This document shows, in pieces, positions 7,201 through 14,271 of a stretch of DNA of 14,271 nt (position 1 is the stretch's first letter; each line of letters starts with the position of its first letter). A program made the translations under genes and the position numbers. A model generated the notes under the pieces. The model was given only the letters and a program-made list of their open reading frames with translations. It had not been told where the DNA came from and did no database searches. Origin of the DNA: Bacteroidales bacterium (GTDB lineage Bacteria; Bacteroidota; Bacteroidia; Bacteroidales; UBA932); the NCBI GenBank assembly GCA_016303175.1, contig JAEDMF010000030.1, positions 1 to 14,271 of the forward strand, written 5' to 3'.

Positions 7201-7242
7201 CTTACCAAGTCTTTCATCGGAGGCATTGAACTTACATTCTAA
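4222..7242 (+). CDS. SusC/RagA-family TonB-dependent outer-membrane transporter
   Basis: This 1006-residue outer-membrane channel imports a substrate captured by its SusD partner, driven by TonB-ExbBD. A signal peptide covers residues 1-22 (cleavage after AFA, before Gln23). A carboxypeptidase-D-like regulatory domain (about 24-100, GTVTEKNGDPIAGVTI) follows, then the TonB-box-like VIVVAYG (106-112). The plug (~118-245) carries the SusC hallmarks NIRIRGTSSI (164-173) and LKDAAAASVYGSRAANG (222-238). The rest is the 22-strand barrel, ending GGIELTF with a terminal Phe. Length is typical and no frameshift is seen. Residue class alone does not tell the substrate; SusC proteins carry glycans or peptides. 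There is no Shine-Dalgarno before the ATG. A run of eight G (5046-5053) lies in the reading frame at the start of the barrel. Confidence 0.97.
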   Translation: MRKISKFFTVAVLLFVATAAFAQRVYLNGTVTEKNGDPIAGVTIQEKGSASNFAMTDSKGNFIISVPQDGAIILSCLGYVSAEVAVDGQKSMVIALETETQKLADVIVVAYGAVRREANTGSVLSVKGAELAEAPATSVDKLLSGKMAGVSITANSGAPGSSSNIRIRGTSSINAGNEPLWVIDGIPVMTEDMRSGSYYGDGAAASTTNFLNPNDIESITVLKDAAAASVYGSRAANGVILVTTKSGKAGQAKFTARVKVGASQLANDNNIRPMTGGELIGYWRDAAVNGGYNPDDPTSAYYVPWSLLKDGTHNWYKDLTKVGLMQDYEINASGGTNRSSYYASASYHSNDGVYEGTGFQRVSVRLNADYNLTKTLKTGTRIAGVYSKTQTTSRTGSSLYDNPAFTMFRLFPWTPIKNADGSYTKPAENKGYNPMAYAKLNELFDNEYRLNGSMYLEWKPIKQLTLKSNNAIEFSYVNSREYYNPLAKPDGVAALQETRQSNIRLTTSNTITYNDIFGDHSVRVLAGQEAMKESYDGLAGSASGINPDIPYLSTATQAKDATGYSRSAYTLLSFFGIADYNYANRYFLQGSVRGDGSSLFGSNNKWGCFWSVSGSWNISNEKFMQPVTSWFNNLKLRVSYGVNGNNNITPYLAYGVYGAGEYAGTSTMVPTRPSNEDLSWEKNKTWNVGLDLGFFDDRLTATVDVYQRLTTDMLLSVRVPATTGFGSNFRNVGSLENKGVELALNGEIIRNGDWYWSVGANIAMNRSKVLDLGGSGFLETTDYRLGEGSDTPVRIAEGRSMYTFYIREYAGVNPTTGEGLFVKEDGTLTSDRSEAPFKYIGSPEPLATGGFNTVLSWKGLSLSAYFMYSYGNKVLVDNWYITDGEDTLASNSYAKALNYWKKPGDTGCNPKPIAGGSNVWYAGASSRFLQDGSYLRIKDITLSYDLPEKALNAMRIKGLKLYVSALNPYTFHHVDAFDPDFGELGYAYGGAYTLTKSFIGGIELTF

Positions 7243-7246
7243 AATG

Positions 7247-7252
7247 AGGAGG
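7247..7252 (+). promoter_or_regulatory. Shine-Dalgarno AGGAGG before the SusD gene
   Basis: A perfect AGGAGG stands 8 nt before the ATG at 7261, just after the SusC stop. Such consensus sites are unusual in Bacteroidota, where leading genes typically start from A/T-rich leaders. It supports the chosen start. Confidence 0.65.
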
Positions 7253-7260
7253 ATAATACG

Positions 7261-8697
7261 ATGAAAAATAAATTTGCATATACAGCAATCATTATTGCTT
7301 CCCTGTCCCTCTCTGCCTGCAAGGATTTCCTTACACAGGAACCTCCCCTTTCCCAAAGTACAGAATTGACACTTTCTACCTATGAGGGTTTGGACAAGGC
7401 CACAGCCGGCGCATATTCCTATCTTGCCAGTGACGGCTGGTACGGCGGAGACTGGGTTCTTTCCTGCGAAATGCGCTCCGGCAATGGTGAGAAGAATTTG
7501 GGACACAATTCCAACCGCTATGTTCCGGAACTTAACTGGAATTACCTCTCCGATGCAACAAGCGCCCAGTGGCTGTACACATATTATACGGTTGCGAAGT
7601 GCAACAATGTGATTGACAATCTGGCAGGCAAGGAAAGCGCAAGCGTAAGCAGTCAGGACCTGAACAACCTCAAGGCAGAGTGCCTTTTCCTGCGCGCCCT
7701 TTCGCATTTCGATTGCGTAAGGATTTATGCCCAGCCATATTCTTATGTCAAGGCCACAGGGAAGAGCAATCTGGGTATTCCTTATATTTACCATACTAAC
7801 CCTTCTGCAAAACCTGCTCGTGAGACGGTCAAGAAGGTATATGAGAACATTGTGGCTGACCTTCTCGAGGCCGAGAGCATCATAGATCCTTCATATTGCC
7901 GCAAAAATTTCACAAGCCCCAAAGCTTCGGTAACCCTTCCCGCCATCCAGGGCCTTCTCAGCCGCGTGTATCTTTATATGGAAGACTGGGATAACAGTGC
8001 CATTTACGCGTCCAAGGTGATAGGCAACTCTGCTTATTCGCTTTACAGCAAGGACCGTTACAAGACTGCATGGAAGGAGGACAAGGGTGCGGAAGAAGTC
8101 ATTTTCGAGGCCTATATCGACCTGAGCAACTACAGCAATTTGGACGTATGCTATATGACCAATCCTGCCGGCACTTATGGAGACTGTCTCTGCAGTGCTG
8201 AACTGTATGCTCTGTATGAGGATGGCGACGTCCGCAAGGAACTCTACACTGAGGATAAGAATGCAGGACATTGCTCCGGTCACTGGACTCTCAAATATTC
8301 AGGCAAGGGTCTGAGCGATGGTGTTGATGCCAACAATACGGTCATCATCCGACTCTCGGAGATGTATCTCAACCGTGCAGAGGCAGGTCGTCGTGGCGCA
8401 CAGGGTGTAGATTATCTCGCCGACCTGAATGCTGTGGCCGAACTTCGCGGCGCGAGCAAATATCCTTCGGCCACTATCGCTGACATACAGAAGGAGCGCC
8501 GCAAGGAACTTGCTTGGGAGGGACATTATCTGTATGACCTTGCCCGTTGGCAGAAGGGCGTTGTTAGGACAGCCGATGCTTTCCTTATGCAAAAAAATGC
8601 CAATATTCCTTTCCCCAGTTACAAGTGGGCGCTTCCCATTCCCAAGTCAGAACGCGAAGTGAACAAAAATCTTGAGCAGAACCCTGAATGGAAATAA
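7261..8697 (+). CDS. SusD/RagB-family substrate-binding lipoprotein
   Basis: This 478-residue surface lipoprotein forms the hinged lid over the SusC barrel and binds the nutrient. The signal sequence ends in lipobox SLSA before Cys20, followed by KDFL, the usual start of mature SusD proteins. An N-terminal SusD-like domain carries LKAECLFLRALSHFDCVRIY (137-156), IPYIYHTNPSAKPARETV (173-190) and the helix VYENIVADLLEAESI (193-207). The SusD/RagB C-terminal part shows RLSEMYLNRAEA (364-375), ERRKELAWEGHYLYDLARW (412-430) and a closing LPIPKSE...NPEWK. Length is in the normal range. It lies 18 nt after SusC in the same operon. Aromatic residues suited to glycan stacking cannot be assigned with confidence, so the substrate stays open. 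Confidence 0.96.
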   Translation: MKNKFAYTAIIIASLSLSACKDFLTQEPPLSQSTELTLSTYEGLDKATAGAYSYLASDGWYGGDWVLSCEMRSGNGEKNLGHNSNRYVPELNWNYLSDATSAQWLYTYYTVAKCNNVIDNLAGKESASVSSQDLNNLKAECLFLRALSHFDCVRIYAQPYSYVKATGKSNLGIPYIYHTNPSAKPARETVKKVYENIVADLLEAESIIDPSYCRKNFTSPKASVTLPAIQGLLSRVYLYMEDWDNSAIYASKVIGNSAYSLYSKDRYKTAWKEDKGAEEVIFEAYIDLSNYSNLDVCYMTNPAGTYGDCLCSAELYALYEDGDVRKELYTEDKNAGHCSGHWTLKYSGKGLSDGVDANNTVIIRLSEMYLNRAEAGRRGAQGVDYLADLNAVAELRGASKYPSATIADIQKERRKELAWEGHYLYDLARWQKGVVRTADAFLMQKNANIPFPSYKWALPIPKSEREVNKNLEQNPEWK

Positions 8698-8707
8698 TCA
8701 GACAGAA

Positions 8708-9595
8708 ATGAAAAAGTTTATAAGATATATTACTGCCGCATCTATGGCTGTTGTCCTTGCCGCATCCTGCGATAAGAACCTTGAGCCGGTATTTGATGAT
8801 GCGAACGCTTTTATTGCCTTCAGCAGCAAGACTTACACCTTGCCCGAAGACGGCACTCTCCGCATTCCTGTTTCCCTCGCTTCCGTGAGCGGTCTGGAAG
8901 GTTCGGCAACCTTCTCAATCGTAGAGGATGAGGATTCCAAGGTCCAGCCCGTGGAAGGGACAAACTATCAGGTGAACACAATCGGTGGCACTCTCAAGTT
9001 CGATGCCGAAAAAAGGACACAGTACATTGAACTGGAGGGAATAGTGAATGGCATCTATACAGGAGATATGAGTTTCTTAATTGAACTATCCACAAGTCTG
9101 GATCTCGGCTCCAACGCAAAATGCAAGGTTGTCATCTCTGATGTTGACCATCCGCTTACTCCTATTTTGGGCGACTACGTTGCCAGCGGTACTGACTATT
9201 GGGCTGGTGCAAGTACTTGGGGCCTGACCTTAAGCAAGGATGCTGATGGCGACGTTCAGAAAGTGTGGTTCTCCGACCTTGCCAAGATGATCACGGGTGG
9301 GCCACAAGTAGCTGGTCCTGTATATGGCATAGTGAATGATGAGATGACTTCCATCGAACTTTCCTTCGAGCAGGATTTGAATGATTACCAATCGTATGAC
9401 CTTAAGTTCTATGGCTTTGATGCTGCCACTGACGAATATGTCAAGTCAGGAAAATGCGAAGTGGAAATAGTTTGGGAGAACGGAGCTGTGACAGGCCTGA
9501 AGTTCCCGCCTGAGCAGGGATTTTATGCGGGAACGGACGCTTATGATTTTATTCTGGGAATTGTAACCGGCGATATTACTGCTGCAAAGAATTAG
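8708..9595 (+). CDS. Lipoprotein with Calx-beta-like domain (SusCD-associated)
   Basis: This 295-residue predicted surface lipoprotein is the third gene of the SusCD operon. The ATG at 8708 is chosen over the in-frame ATG at 8672 because it opens directly on a signal sequence (MKKFIRYI...) with lipobox LAAS and Cys21; the upstream start would overlap SusD and bury it. Residues ~34-147 look like a Calx-beta domain: AFIAFSSKTYTLPEDG (34-49) through to CKVVISDVDHPL. Residues ~152-290 form a second beta-rich domain (ILGDYVAS, then WGLTLSKDADGDVQKVW) of a kind common in Bacteroidales surface proteins. No catalytic motif is seen. It may act like SusE/SusF, helping to bind substrate at the cell surface. 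It starts 10 nt after SusD, without a Shine-Dalgarno. The domain call rests on pattern recognition only. Confidence 0.78.
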   Translation: MKKFIRYITAASMAVVLAASCDKNLEPVFDDANAFIAFSSKTYTLPEDGTLRIPVSLASVSGLEGSATFSIVEDEDSKVQPVEGTNYQVNTIGGTLKFDAEKRTQYIELEGIVNGIYTGDMSFLIELSTSLDLGSNAKCKVVISDVDHPLTPILGDYVASGTDYWAGASTWGLTLSKDADGDVQKVWFSDLAKMITGGPQVAGPVYGIVNDEMTSIELSFEQDLNDYQSYDLKFYGFDAATDEYVKSGKCEVEIVWENGAVTGLKFPPEQGFYAGTDAYDFILGIVTGDITAAKN

Positions 9596-9598
9596 TTG

Positions 9599-9604
9599 AG
9601 GAGG
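9599..9604 (+). promoter_or_regulatory. Shine-Dalgarno AGGAGG before the 694-residue lipoprotein gene
   Basis: AGGAGG ends 7 nt before the ATG at 9612 and lies right after the preceding stop at 9595. It has the same core and nearly the same spacing as the site before SusD and supports the start. Confidence 0.65.
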
Positions 9605-9611
9605 AGTTATT

Positions 9612-11696
9612 ATGAAAAAGATTTTTATTGTTGCTTTTGCATCCATTATGGCCTTCGCCTCCTGTGCAAGATTCGAGCAGGACAAGAAATTCGATAGCAT
9701 TGAGACGGGTGCTCCCATAATTACAGTCGAGGAGGGTGACGTTGCCGAGAACTACATCAAGGCAACAATTGCACCCGCCGACGAGAACACAACCTGGTAT
9801 TCTTATGCCCTTTTCGAGGGCTATATCAGCGCATCCCGAATTAACGCTGATTATCTGCTGAGCGACAACTATAAAGACGATGCTATTGCTTCCGCTTGCG
9901 TAGAGGCAAAGGATAATTCGTCTGTAGTGGTGGAAGCAGATGAACTCGAAAGCGGTTCTACTTACACCTTGCTTGCTGTTGCTACTTCCGCCAGCGGAAC
10001 CGTATCGGAACTGGCTTCCAAGGTATTCATCCTTGATGATACCCAGGCGCCCTCTGTCATCGAGAGCGGAGTGGAGTATGAGGAAAGCGAGGATGGCAGC
10101 ATGGCTATATACATTCCTTTCAACCGTGCCCTCGCGCTTGCCGAGAATGCTGCCGTCACGGTCAGCGGCTGGGCTATTAAGGACTTGTCAAATCTTGATG
10201 AGGACGGCTATTTTACTGCTCCTGAGGAGTCCTTTGAACTTTCCGGAAAGAGCCTGGCCGTTGATGGCAATTACCTTGTTGTGATTGTTCCAGCTGAGAA
10301 ATATCAGGCCGGCAAACTGCTTTCCGTTACCTTCGGTGCTGGTATTGTCACCAGCTTGCCCGTAAGCGAGGGAGGCAATGCTGGAATTGCCAACGAGGCC
10401 TTTACTGACGAGATGCTGCATTATAAGGACGGCCCCGACGGAGGTATCTGGGCCCAGTATGAGAACGTTCCTTTCGAACTCAGTGTATCTGAGACCAACC
10501 CTCTTACTGTAGTACTTGCCGAGTGGGAGAGTGCCGCCTTTACGGTGGAGTCTGCAAATGTAGTGTATGGCATCGAACCGGACAGTATCCAGGCTAAATA
10601 CACGTTAGACGGCAATGGCTATACTTCCGAAAGGTCAGCTGTCTGCAGTTATTCCTTAACTGGTGAGGGCAAGGTCATCAATGTGGGCCTCCCCGTCGAG
10701 CCTTTGGAGAACGAGGTTTTTGAATTCACCATTCCTGCCGGGAAGGTGTATGATGTATATGGCAACGTCAATGAGAACGAGGTTTCTATCGCTCCCGCAG
10801 ACTGCGTCAAACCTCTTTCTATCAGTATTGCAATCGCAGCGTCCTCAAATCTCGTTGAATTCAGTTTGGCACCCAGTACTCCCAACAAGTATTATTACTA
10901 TGAACTTGTTCCTTCTGAGGATGTTGAAGGTGTGAGTGACGAGGATTATATCGCCTCTGTCAAAGAATATATTGCGGGATGGGCAGAGGAAGACGGAGTT
11001 GATTTCCAGGAGGAATATATTGAATTCTTTGCAAATAAGAGAGAGGTAAAGGATGCTGAATACAATCTGGAGCAGAAGACCGGATACACCTTGCTCGCTT
11101 TCTATATGAGTGCAGACGGTTCGGAGACCTCCAAAGTATTCCGCATGAGTATCACTACCGCCGAGTTCGTAAAACCGGCTGAACTCACAGGTACTTTCAC
11201 CTATAATAATGATTTCCTCGCTGTTTTGGGTACTCAGCCCGGAATGGAGGTGGCCTACGATGCTGAAAATGATGAATGGACGCTGAAGGGATTCGGTCCT
11301 GCCGCTGCCAATTTGTCTTTCAGTATGGACGAGAGCGGCAATGTCTATGTGCCTAAACAGGTGTTCTGTGTGTTCCCTGAAGATGGCGATATCTATGGCA
11401 ATATCTATATTGTTGAGACTCAGGGCTACAATCAGGACTATCCTTATTTGAGTTATTACGACACCCGGGACAAGACCATTTACTTCCATACGATCATTTC
11501 CTATGCTGGTGGTCTGCTTGCATCAAGCAATGGTGATGATACCTTCTGCTTTGACGGTTCTGTGGCTCCCGCGCCTGAGGCTTCGCCTACAAGGGCGTCT
11601 GTTTCTGCCGGCAAACAGTTGTTCGTGCCCGGTGCGCTCGGCATAGCTCCTATGGAGATTGATGCCAAATATATGCGTCGCCATCGTTCCAGGTAA
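9612..11696 (+). CDS. Large multidomain Ig/FnIII-like lipoprotein (SusCD-associated)
   Basis: This 694-residue predicted surface lipoprotein has a signal sequence with lipobox AFAS and Cys18. I recognise no named full-length family. Residues ~36-142 form a FnIII-like module ending YTLLAVATSASG...KVFILDD. Residues ~145-265 resemble a bacterial Ig-like (Big_5/SwmB-type) domain beginning APSVIESGVEY. A further Ig-like domain spans ~285-398. Residues ~402-517 form a second copy of the first type: the aromatic cluster KYYYYEL (426-432) and GYTLLAFYMSADGSETSKVF (491-510) mirror TWYSYAL (61-67) and the first module's end. The C-terminal ~524-650 is a beta-rich domain (LTGTFTYNNDF). No catalytic residues or sorting signal are evident. 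It is the last gene before a strong terminator. Binding or presenting an extracellular polymer is the likely role, by position. Confidence 0.75.
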   Translation: MKKIFIVAFASIMAFASCARFEQDKKFDSIETGAPIITVEEGDVAENYIKATIAPADENTTWYSYALFEGYISASRINADYLLSDNYKDDAIASACVEAKDNSSVVVEADELESGSTYTLLAVATSASGTVSELASKVFILDDTQAPSVIESGVEYEESEDGSMAIYIPFNRALALAENAAVTVSGWAIKDLSNLDEDGYFTAPEESFELSGKSLAVDGNYLVVIVPAEKYQAGKLLSVTFGAGIVTSLPVSEGGNAGIANEAFTDEMLHYKDGPDGGIWAQYENVPFELSVSETNPLTVVLAEWESAAFTVESANVVYGIEPDSIQAKYTLDGNGYTSERSAVCSYSLTGEGKVINVGLPVEPLENEVFEFTIPAGKVYDVYGNVNENEVSIAPADCVKPLSISIAIAASSNLVEFSLAPSTPNKYYYYELVPSEDVEGVSDEDYIASVKEYIAGWAEEDGVDFQEEYIEFFANKREVKDAEYNLEQKTGYTLLAFYMSADGSETSKVFRMSITTAEFVKPAELTGTFTYNNDFLAVLGTQPGMEVAYDAENDEWTLKGFGPAAANLSFSMDESGNVYVPKQVFCVFPEDGDIYGNIYIVETQGYNQDYPYLSYYDTRDKTIYFHTIISYAGGLLASSNGDDTFCFDGSVAPAPEASPTRASVSAGKQLFVPGALGIAPMEIDAKYMRRHRSR

Positions 11697-11727
11697 TTTC
11701 CATATAGTTACCTGCATCAGTTGAGTG

Positions 11728-11766
11728 AAAAGGAACGCGGACAGGTTTGCTGTACCGCGTTCTTTT
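11728..11766 (+). terminator. Strong intrinsic terminator of the SusCD operon
   Basis: AAAAGGAACGCGG (11728-11740) pairs with CCGCGTTCTTTT (11755-11766), allowing one bulged base. Inside, ACAG (11741-11744) pairs with CTGT (11750-11753) across a GTTTG loop. The G/C-rich stem followed by TTTT is a classic Rho-independent form, 31 nt after the last stop. Confidence 0.85.
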
Positions 11767-11776
11767 CCTAACTTTA
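11746..11776 (+). promoter_or_regulatory. Candidate promoter of the subtilisin gene, overlapping the terminator
   Basis: TTTG at 11746-11749, in the terminator's apical loop, is followed after 19 nt by TAACTTTA (11769-11776), one base off TAnnTTTG. The predicted start is about 11780-11783, giving a leader of roughly 80 nt. Confidence 0.4.
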
Positions 11777-11781
11777 CTACT

Positions 11782-11834
11782 GTTTCGCAAGCGGCACAAA
11801 CCCCAAGACATAAATAAGTTATAACTTGCGAAAC
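11782..11834 (+). promoter_or_regulatory. Inverted repeat and palindrome in the subtilisin leader
   Basis: GTTTCGCAAG (11782-11791) and CTTGCGAAAC (11825-11834) form a perfect 10-bp stem around a 33-nt loop. The right arm overlaps a perfect 12-bp palindrome, AAGTTATAACTT (11816-11827). No T-run follows, so it is not a terminator. Starting at the predicted transcript 5' end, it could be an operator or an mRNA 5' stem-loop. Confidence 0.55.
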
Positions 11835-11863
11835 TTGAGCCGTTGTATTGAAATGGAAATCAA

Positions 11864-14271
11864 ATGAAAATCAGAAACATAGCAATTGTGCCCTGCGCCG
11901 TCGCCGTGCTTGCCGCCTGCACTGTCAATGAACCTGAGTTTGACCTGTCTGTGCGGGAGGGCGTCGAAATCAAAGGGGACGATGTGCCGGAAGAGGCACG
12001 AGTGAGCGGCAAGGTAAATATGCACGTTACGCCCGAGTTGGCCCGGGATTTTGAGAATGCGACAGCTGAGGACGGCTGCGTGCGTCTGGAGCAGACCAAG
12101 GCGGCCGGTACCTGCATTGTAAGGCTGCGCAGACTCTTCCCGTATGCCGGGGAGTTCGAACCACGTACAAGAGCGGCAGGCCTGCACCTTTGGTATGTGG
12201 CCGAGTATGATGAGACTTTGCCTGTGAGCAAGACTTCGGGCAGTTTGAGCAATATTGAAGGCGTTGATATGCTCGAGTATCCTGTGCGTACCGTGCCTCT
12301 GGAAATCAGCGACGAGATTGTCTATGTGGACCAGGACGAAGATGCCGGAGTGTCTCCTTACGCTGTCCCGGATGCAAGTACTTTGCCTCGCGGGGCTTCT
12401 GGCGCCGCCTCGCTTTTCAATGACCCCCGGCTCGGCTCCCAGTGGCATTATTACAATGATGGTTCCGTTGCATCGTCGGCGAGTGGCTGCGACATCAATG
12501 TGCTTCCCGTGTGGAAAAGCTATACTACCGGCTCAAAGGATGTGATTGTGGCGGTTGTGGACGGAGGCGTGGACTACACTCATGAGGACCTGGCCGCAAA
12601 TATGTGGGAAAATCCTAAGCAGAGGGGCACCTGCGGACGAAATTTTGTCAAGGGGGATTTCAATGTCACGGCAGACAGTCACGGCACCCACGTGGCCGGT
12701 ACGGTGGCGGCGGTCAACAACAACGGTAAGGGCGTATGCGGTGTGGCAGGAGGTGATGCAGCCAAGAAAGTGGCAGGTGTGAGAATAATGTCCTGCCAGA
12801 TTTTCGAGGGGGATAAGGATGCAGACGGCGCCGCGGCCATAAAGTGGGCCTGCGACAATGGAGCCGTAATAGCCCAGAACAGTTGGGGTTATACCGTTCC
12901 TATGTCCATCCCGTCTTCTCTGGAGGCTGCGATAAAGTATTTTGTGGATAATGCCGGAACAGCTGCTTCAGGAGCCCAGACAGGCCCCATCAAGGGTGGT
13001 ATCGTGGTCTTCGCTGCCGGCAATGAAAATTCAATTCAGCCTCACGGTACCAATTCCCAGTATGCAATAGTGGTTTCTTCCGTGGGCGCCGACTACCGCA
13101 GAGCTTATTATTCCAATTATGGCTCCTGGGTTAGCATAGCCGCTCCGGGAGGTGATGCAAAGAAAGGCAATCAGGTTCTCAGCACTCTTCCGGGCAATAA
13201 GTACGGCTATTATCAGGGCACCTCGATGGCCTGTCCGCACGTGAGTGGAGTAGTCGCTCTCGCTGTTTCCTATCTCAAGGGGACAGGAGTGACAGCAGCC
13301 CAGATAAAGGAGAGAATACTGAAGAACACCACCTCCATATCCTCCTTCAACCCAACGTTCGATATGGGCAAGGGACTGGTGAACTGCTACAAGGCAATTG
13401 CCGGCACTGGCGGCGCAGCCCCTATGAGACCATCCTCTCCCACTGCAGAGGTTCTGTCTAACAATGTCGATATCAGTGTCCCGGTACCTTTGGATTCTGA
13501 TGACGGCACTCCTTCTGTCATAAGAATATATTATTCCACTTCGGATTTTACTTCAGTGACCGACAAGGAGTTCGCTTCTTTCTATGTGGGCGATCTCAAG
13601 GCGGGTGAGACACTCAGCGGCAGCATTTCCGGCCTGGAGTTCGATACCAAATACTATCTTGCTGCTCAAGCCTTGGATCTTGCCGAGAATGCTTCTGCCC
13701 TGAGTCCGCGAATACAGGTGACTACGGGCCTCAACATTCCTCCTTCCCTCAGCGTGAGCGCCGAGTCGCTGGAATTCAAGGCTCACTTGAATCCCGCCGT
13801 GAACGTGGAGATAGCCAATCCGGCCAGACATTTCTATTATATTGATCTTGAGAGAAAGAGCGCACAGGACAGCCTTGCTATTGTGCTGGACACTCTCGTG
13901 CGGGAAAAACCCGTGATAAGGGTCAAGGGCGCGCTCTTGGCTGAGGGCACCCATAGTGCCGTCCTCAAGGTTACGGATGTTTACGGGGATTTCGACCGGC
14001 GGACCTTCTCCTTCACCGTACTGCCGAATTCAGCTCCTTACAAAGGCAAGGACCTTCCGGACGTGGTGTTCGGCTCGCGCAATGACGACGCCGTATCTTA
14101 TGAGGCCTCCGAATATTTCTGTGACGACGATGGGGAGGTGCTCAAATACAGCTTCGAGAACGACGGCGCTGCCGCAAACTTCATGTATCAGAACGGCAAG
14201 TTCATCCTTACCCCGATGGACTATGGCTATTCGACCATAAAGGTGACGGGAACGGATGTGCGTGGAGAGAG
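11864..14271 (+). CDS. Subtilisin-like S8 serine protease, lipoprotein, 3' end cut off by window edge
   Basis: The frame stays open for 802 codons from the ATG at 11864 to the window edge. The signal sequence ends in lipobox VLAA and Cys19. A propeptide (~45-165, including LRRLFPYAGEFEPRTRAAG and LHLWYVAEYDE) resembles the fervidolysin-like prodomain of Bacteroidales subtilisins. The peptidase domain (~185-505) has Asp233 in VVDGGVDYTHEDL, His273 in DSHGTHVAG, oxyanion Asn387 in AAGNEN and Ser454 in GTSMACPHVSG, so it should be active. A FnIII-like domain (~527-620) and Ig/cadherin-like repeats (~623-802) follow; a sorting or anchoring end could lie beyond the window. It probably acts on the cell surface or in the periplasm, cutting protein to peptides. 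A terminator separates it from the SusCD operon, yet its position and orientation suggest joint function. Confidence 0.95.
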   Translation, partial: MKIRNIAIVPCAVAVLAACTVNEPEFDLSVREGVEIKGDDVPEEARVSGKVNMHVTPELARDFENATAEDGCVRLEQTKAAGTCIVRLRRLFPYAGEFEPRTRAAGLHLWYVAEYDETLPVSKTSGSLSNIEGVDMLEYPVRTVPLEISDEIVYVDQDEDAGVSPYAVPDASTLPRGASGAASLFNDPRLGSQWHYYNDGSVASSASGCDINVLPVWKSYTTGSKDVIVAVVDGGVDYTHEDLAANMWENPKQRGTCGRNFVKGDFNVTADSHGTHVAGTVAAVNNNGKGVCGVAGGDAAKKVAGVRIMSCQIFEGDKDADGAAAIKWACDNGAVIAQNSWGYTVPMSIPSSLEAAIKYFVDNAGTAASGAQTGPIKGGIVVFAAGNENSIQPHGTNSQYAIVVSSVGADYRRAYYSNYGSWVSIAAPGGDAKKGNQVLSTLPGNKYGYYQGTSMACPHVSGVVALAVSYLKGTGVTAAQIKERILKNTTSISSFNPTFDMGKGLVNCYKAIAGTGGAAPMRPSSPTAEVLSNNVDISVPVPLDSDDGTPSVIRIYYSTSDFTSVTDKEFASFYVGDLKAGETLSGSISGLEFDTKYYLAAQALDLAENASALSPRIQVTTGLNIPPSLSVSAESLEFKAHLNPAVNVEIANPARHFYYIDLERKSAQDSLAIVLDTLVREKPVIRVKGALLAEGTHSAVLKVTDVYGDFDRRTFSFTVLPNSAPYKGKDLPDVVFGSRNDDAVSYEASEYFCDDDGEVLKYSFENDGAAANFMYQNGKFILTPMDYGYSTIKVTGTDVRGE

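Noticed and set aside
7048..7794. 248-codon minus-strand frame across the SusC-SusD junction
   Set aside because: It runs antisense to two well-conserved genes and has no recognisable protein features.
8672..8707. Upstream in-frame ATG for the Calx-beta lipoprotein
   Set aside because: It would overlap the SusD end and add 12 polar residues before the signal sequence, masking the lipobox; the ATG at 8708 fits a lipoprotein.
11853..11867. Four-codon frame ATG-GAA-ATC-AAA-TGA whose stop overlaps the protease ATG
   Set aside because: The ATGA overlap would suit translational coupling, but so short a frame with no ribosome site is easily chance.
11860..12252. Minus-strand frames opposite the start of the protease
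   Set aside because: The plus-strand frame has a lipobox, a propeptide and the full subtilisin triad; the antisense frames show nothing.

Overview
The window looks like a chromosomal segment of a Bacteroidota bacterium, most likely order Bacteroidales. The evidence is a SusC/SusD outer-membrane pair, several lipoproteins with short lipoboxes, and promoters fitting the Bacteroidetes sigma-ABfr pattern (TTTG, about 19-21 nt, TAnnTTTG). Leading genes have A/T-rich leaders without a Shine-Dalgarno. Family and genus cannot be fixed from this sequence.

Left part (1-2969). A partial tRNA-His reads leftward off the window edge. Divergent from it is a tight four-gene operon: ABC ATPase, six-helix ABC permease-like protein, short YtrA-type GntR repressor, and a lipoprotein with a DUF2807/head-GIN beta-repeat domain. 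A perfect inverted repeat, AGTGTA-N12-TACACT, sits directly on the predicted transcription start. It resembles the operator I recall for Bacillus subtilis YtrA, so the operon is probably autorepressed and possibly induced by envelope stress.

Middle (2970-4221). folD lies on the minus strand, convergent with the operon. Just past its stop codon is a second, diverged copy of its last ~60 bp, a gene remnant that also forms a hairpin. The folD-susC intergenic region holds two divergent promoters, two sets of short direct repeats and two mutually exclusive hairpins in the SusC leader.

Right part (4222-14271). A SusC TonB-dependent transporter, a SusD lipoprotein, a Calx-beta-like lipoprotein and a 694-residue multidomain Ig/FnIII-like lipoprotein form one operon, closed by a strong terminator. 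A lipoprotein subtilisin (S8 family, intact Asp/His/Ser triad, propeptide, FnIII and Ig-like domains) follows with its own promoter and runs off the right edge. No carbohydrate-active enzyme is visible. The simplest reading is a protein or peptide acquisition locus in the style of RagAB, in which the subtilisin cuts protein, accessory lipoproteins bind it, and SusCD imports peptides. The substrate is inference.

No CRISPR array, transposase, integrase or phage gene was seen.
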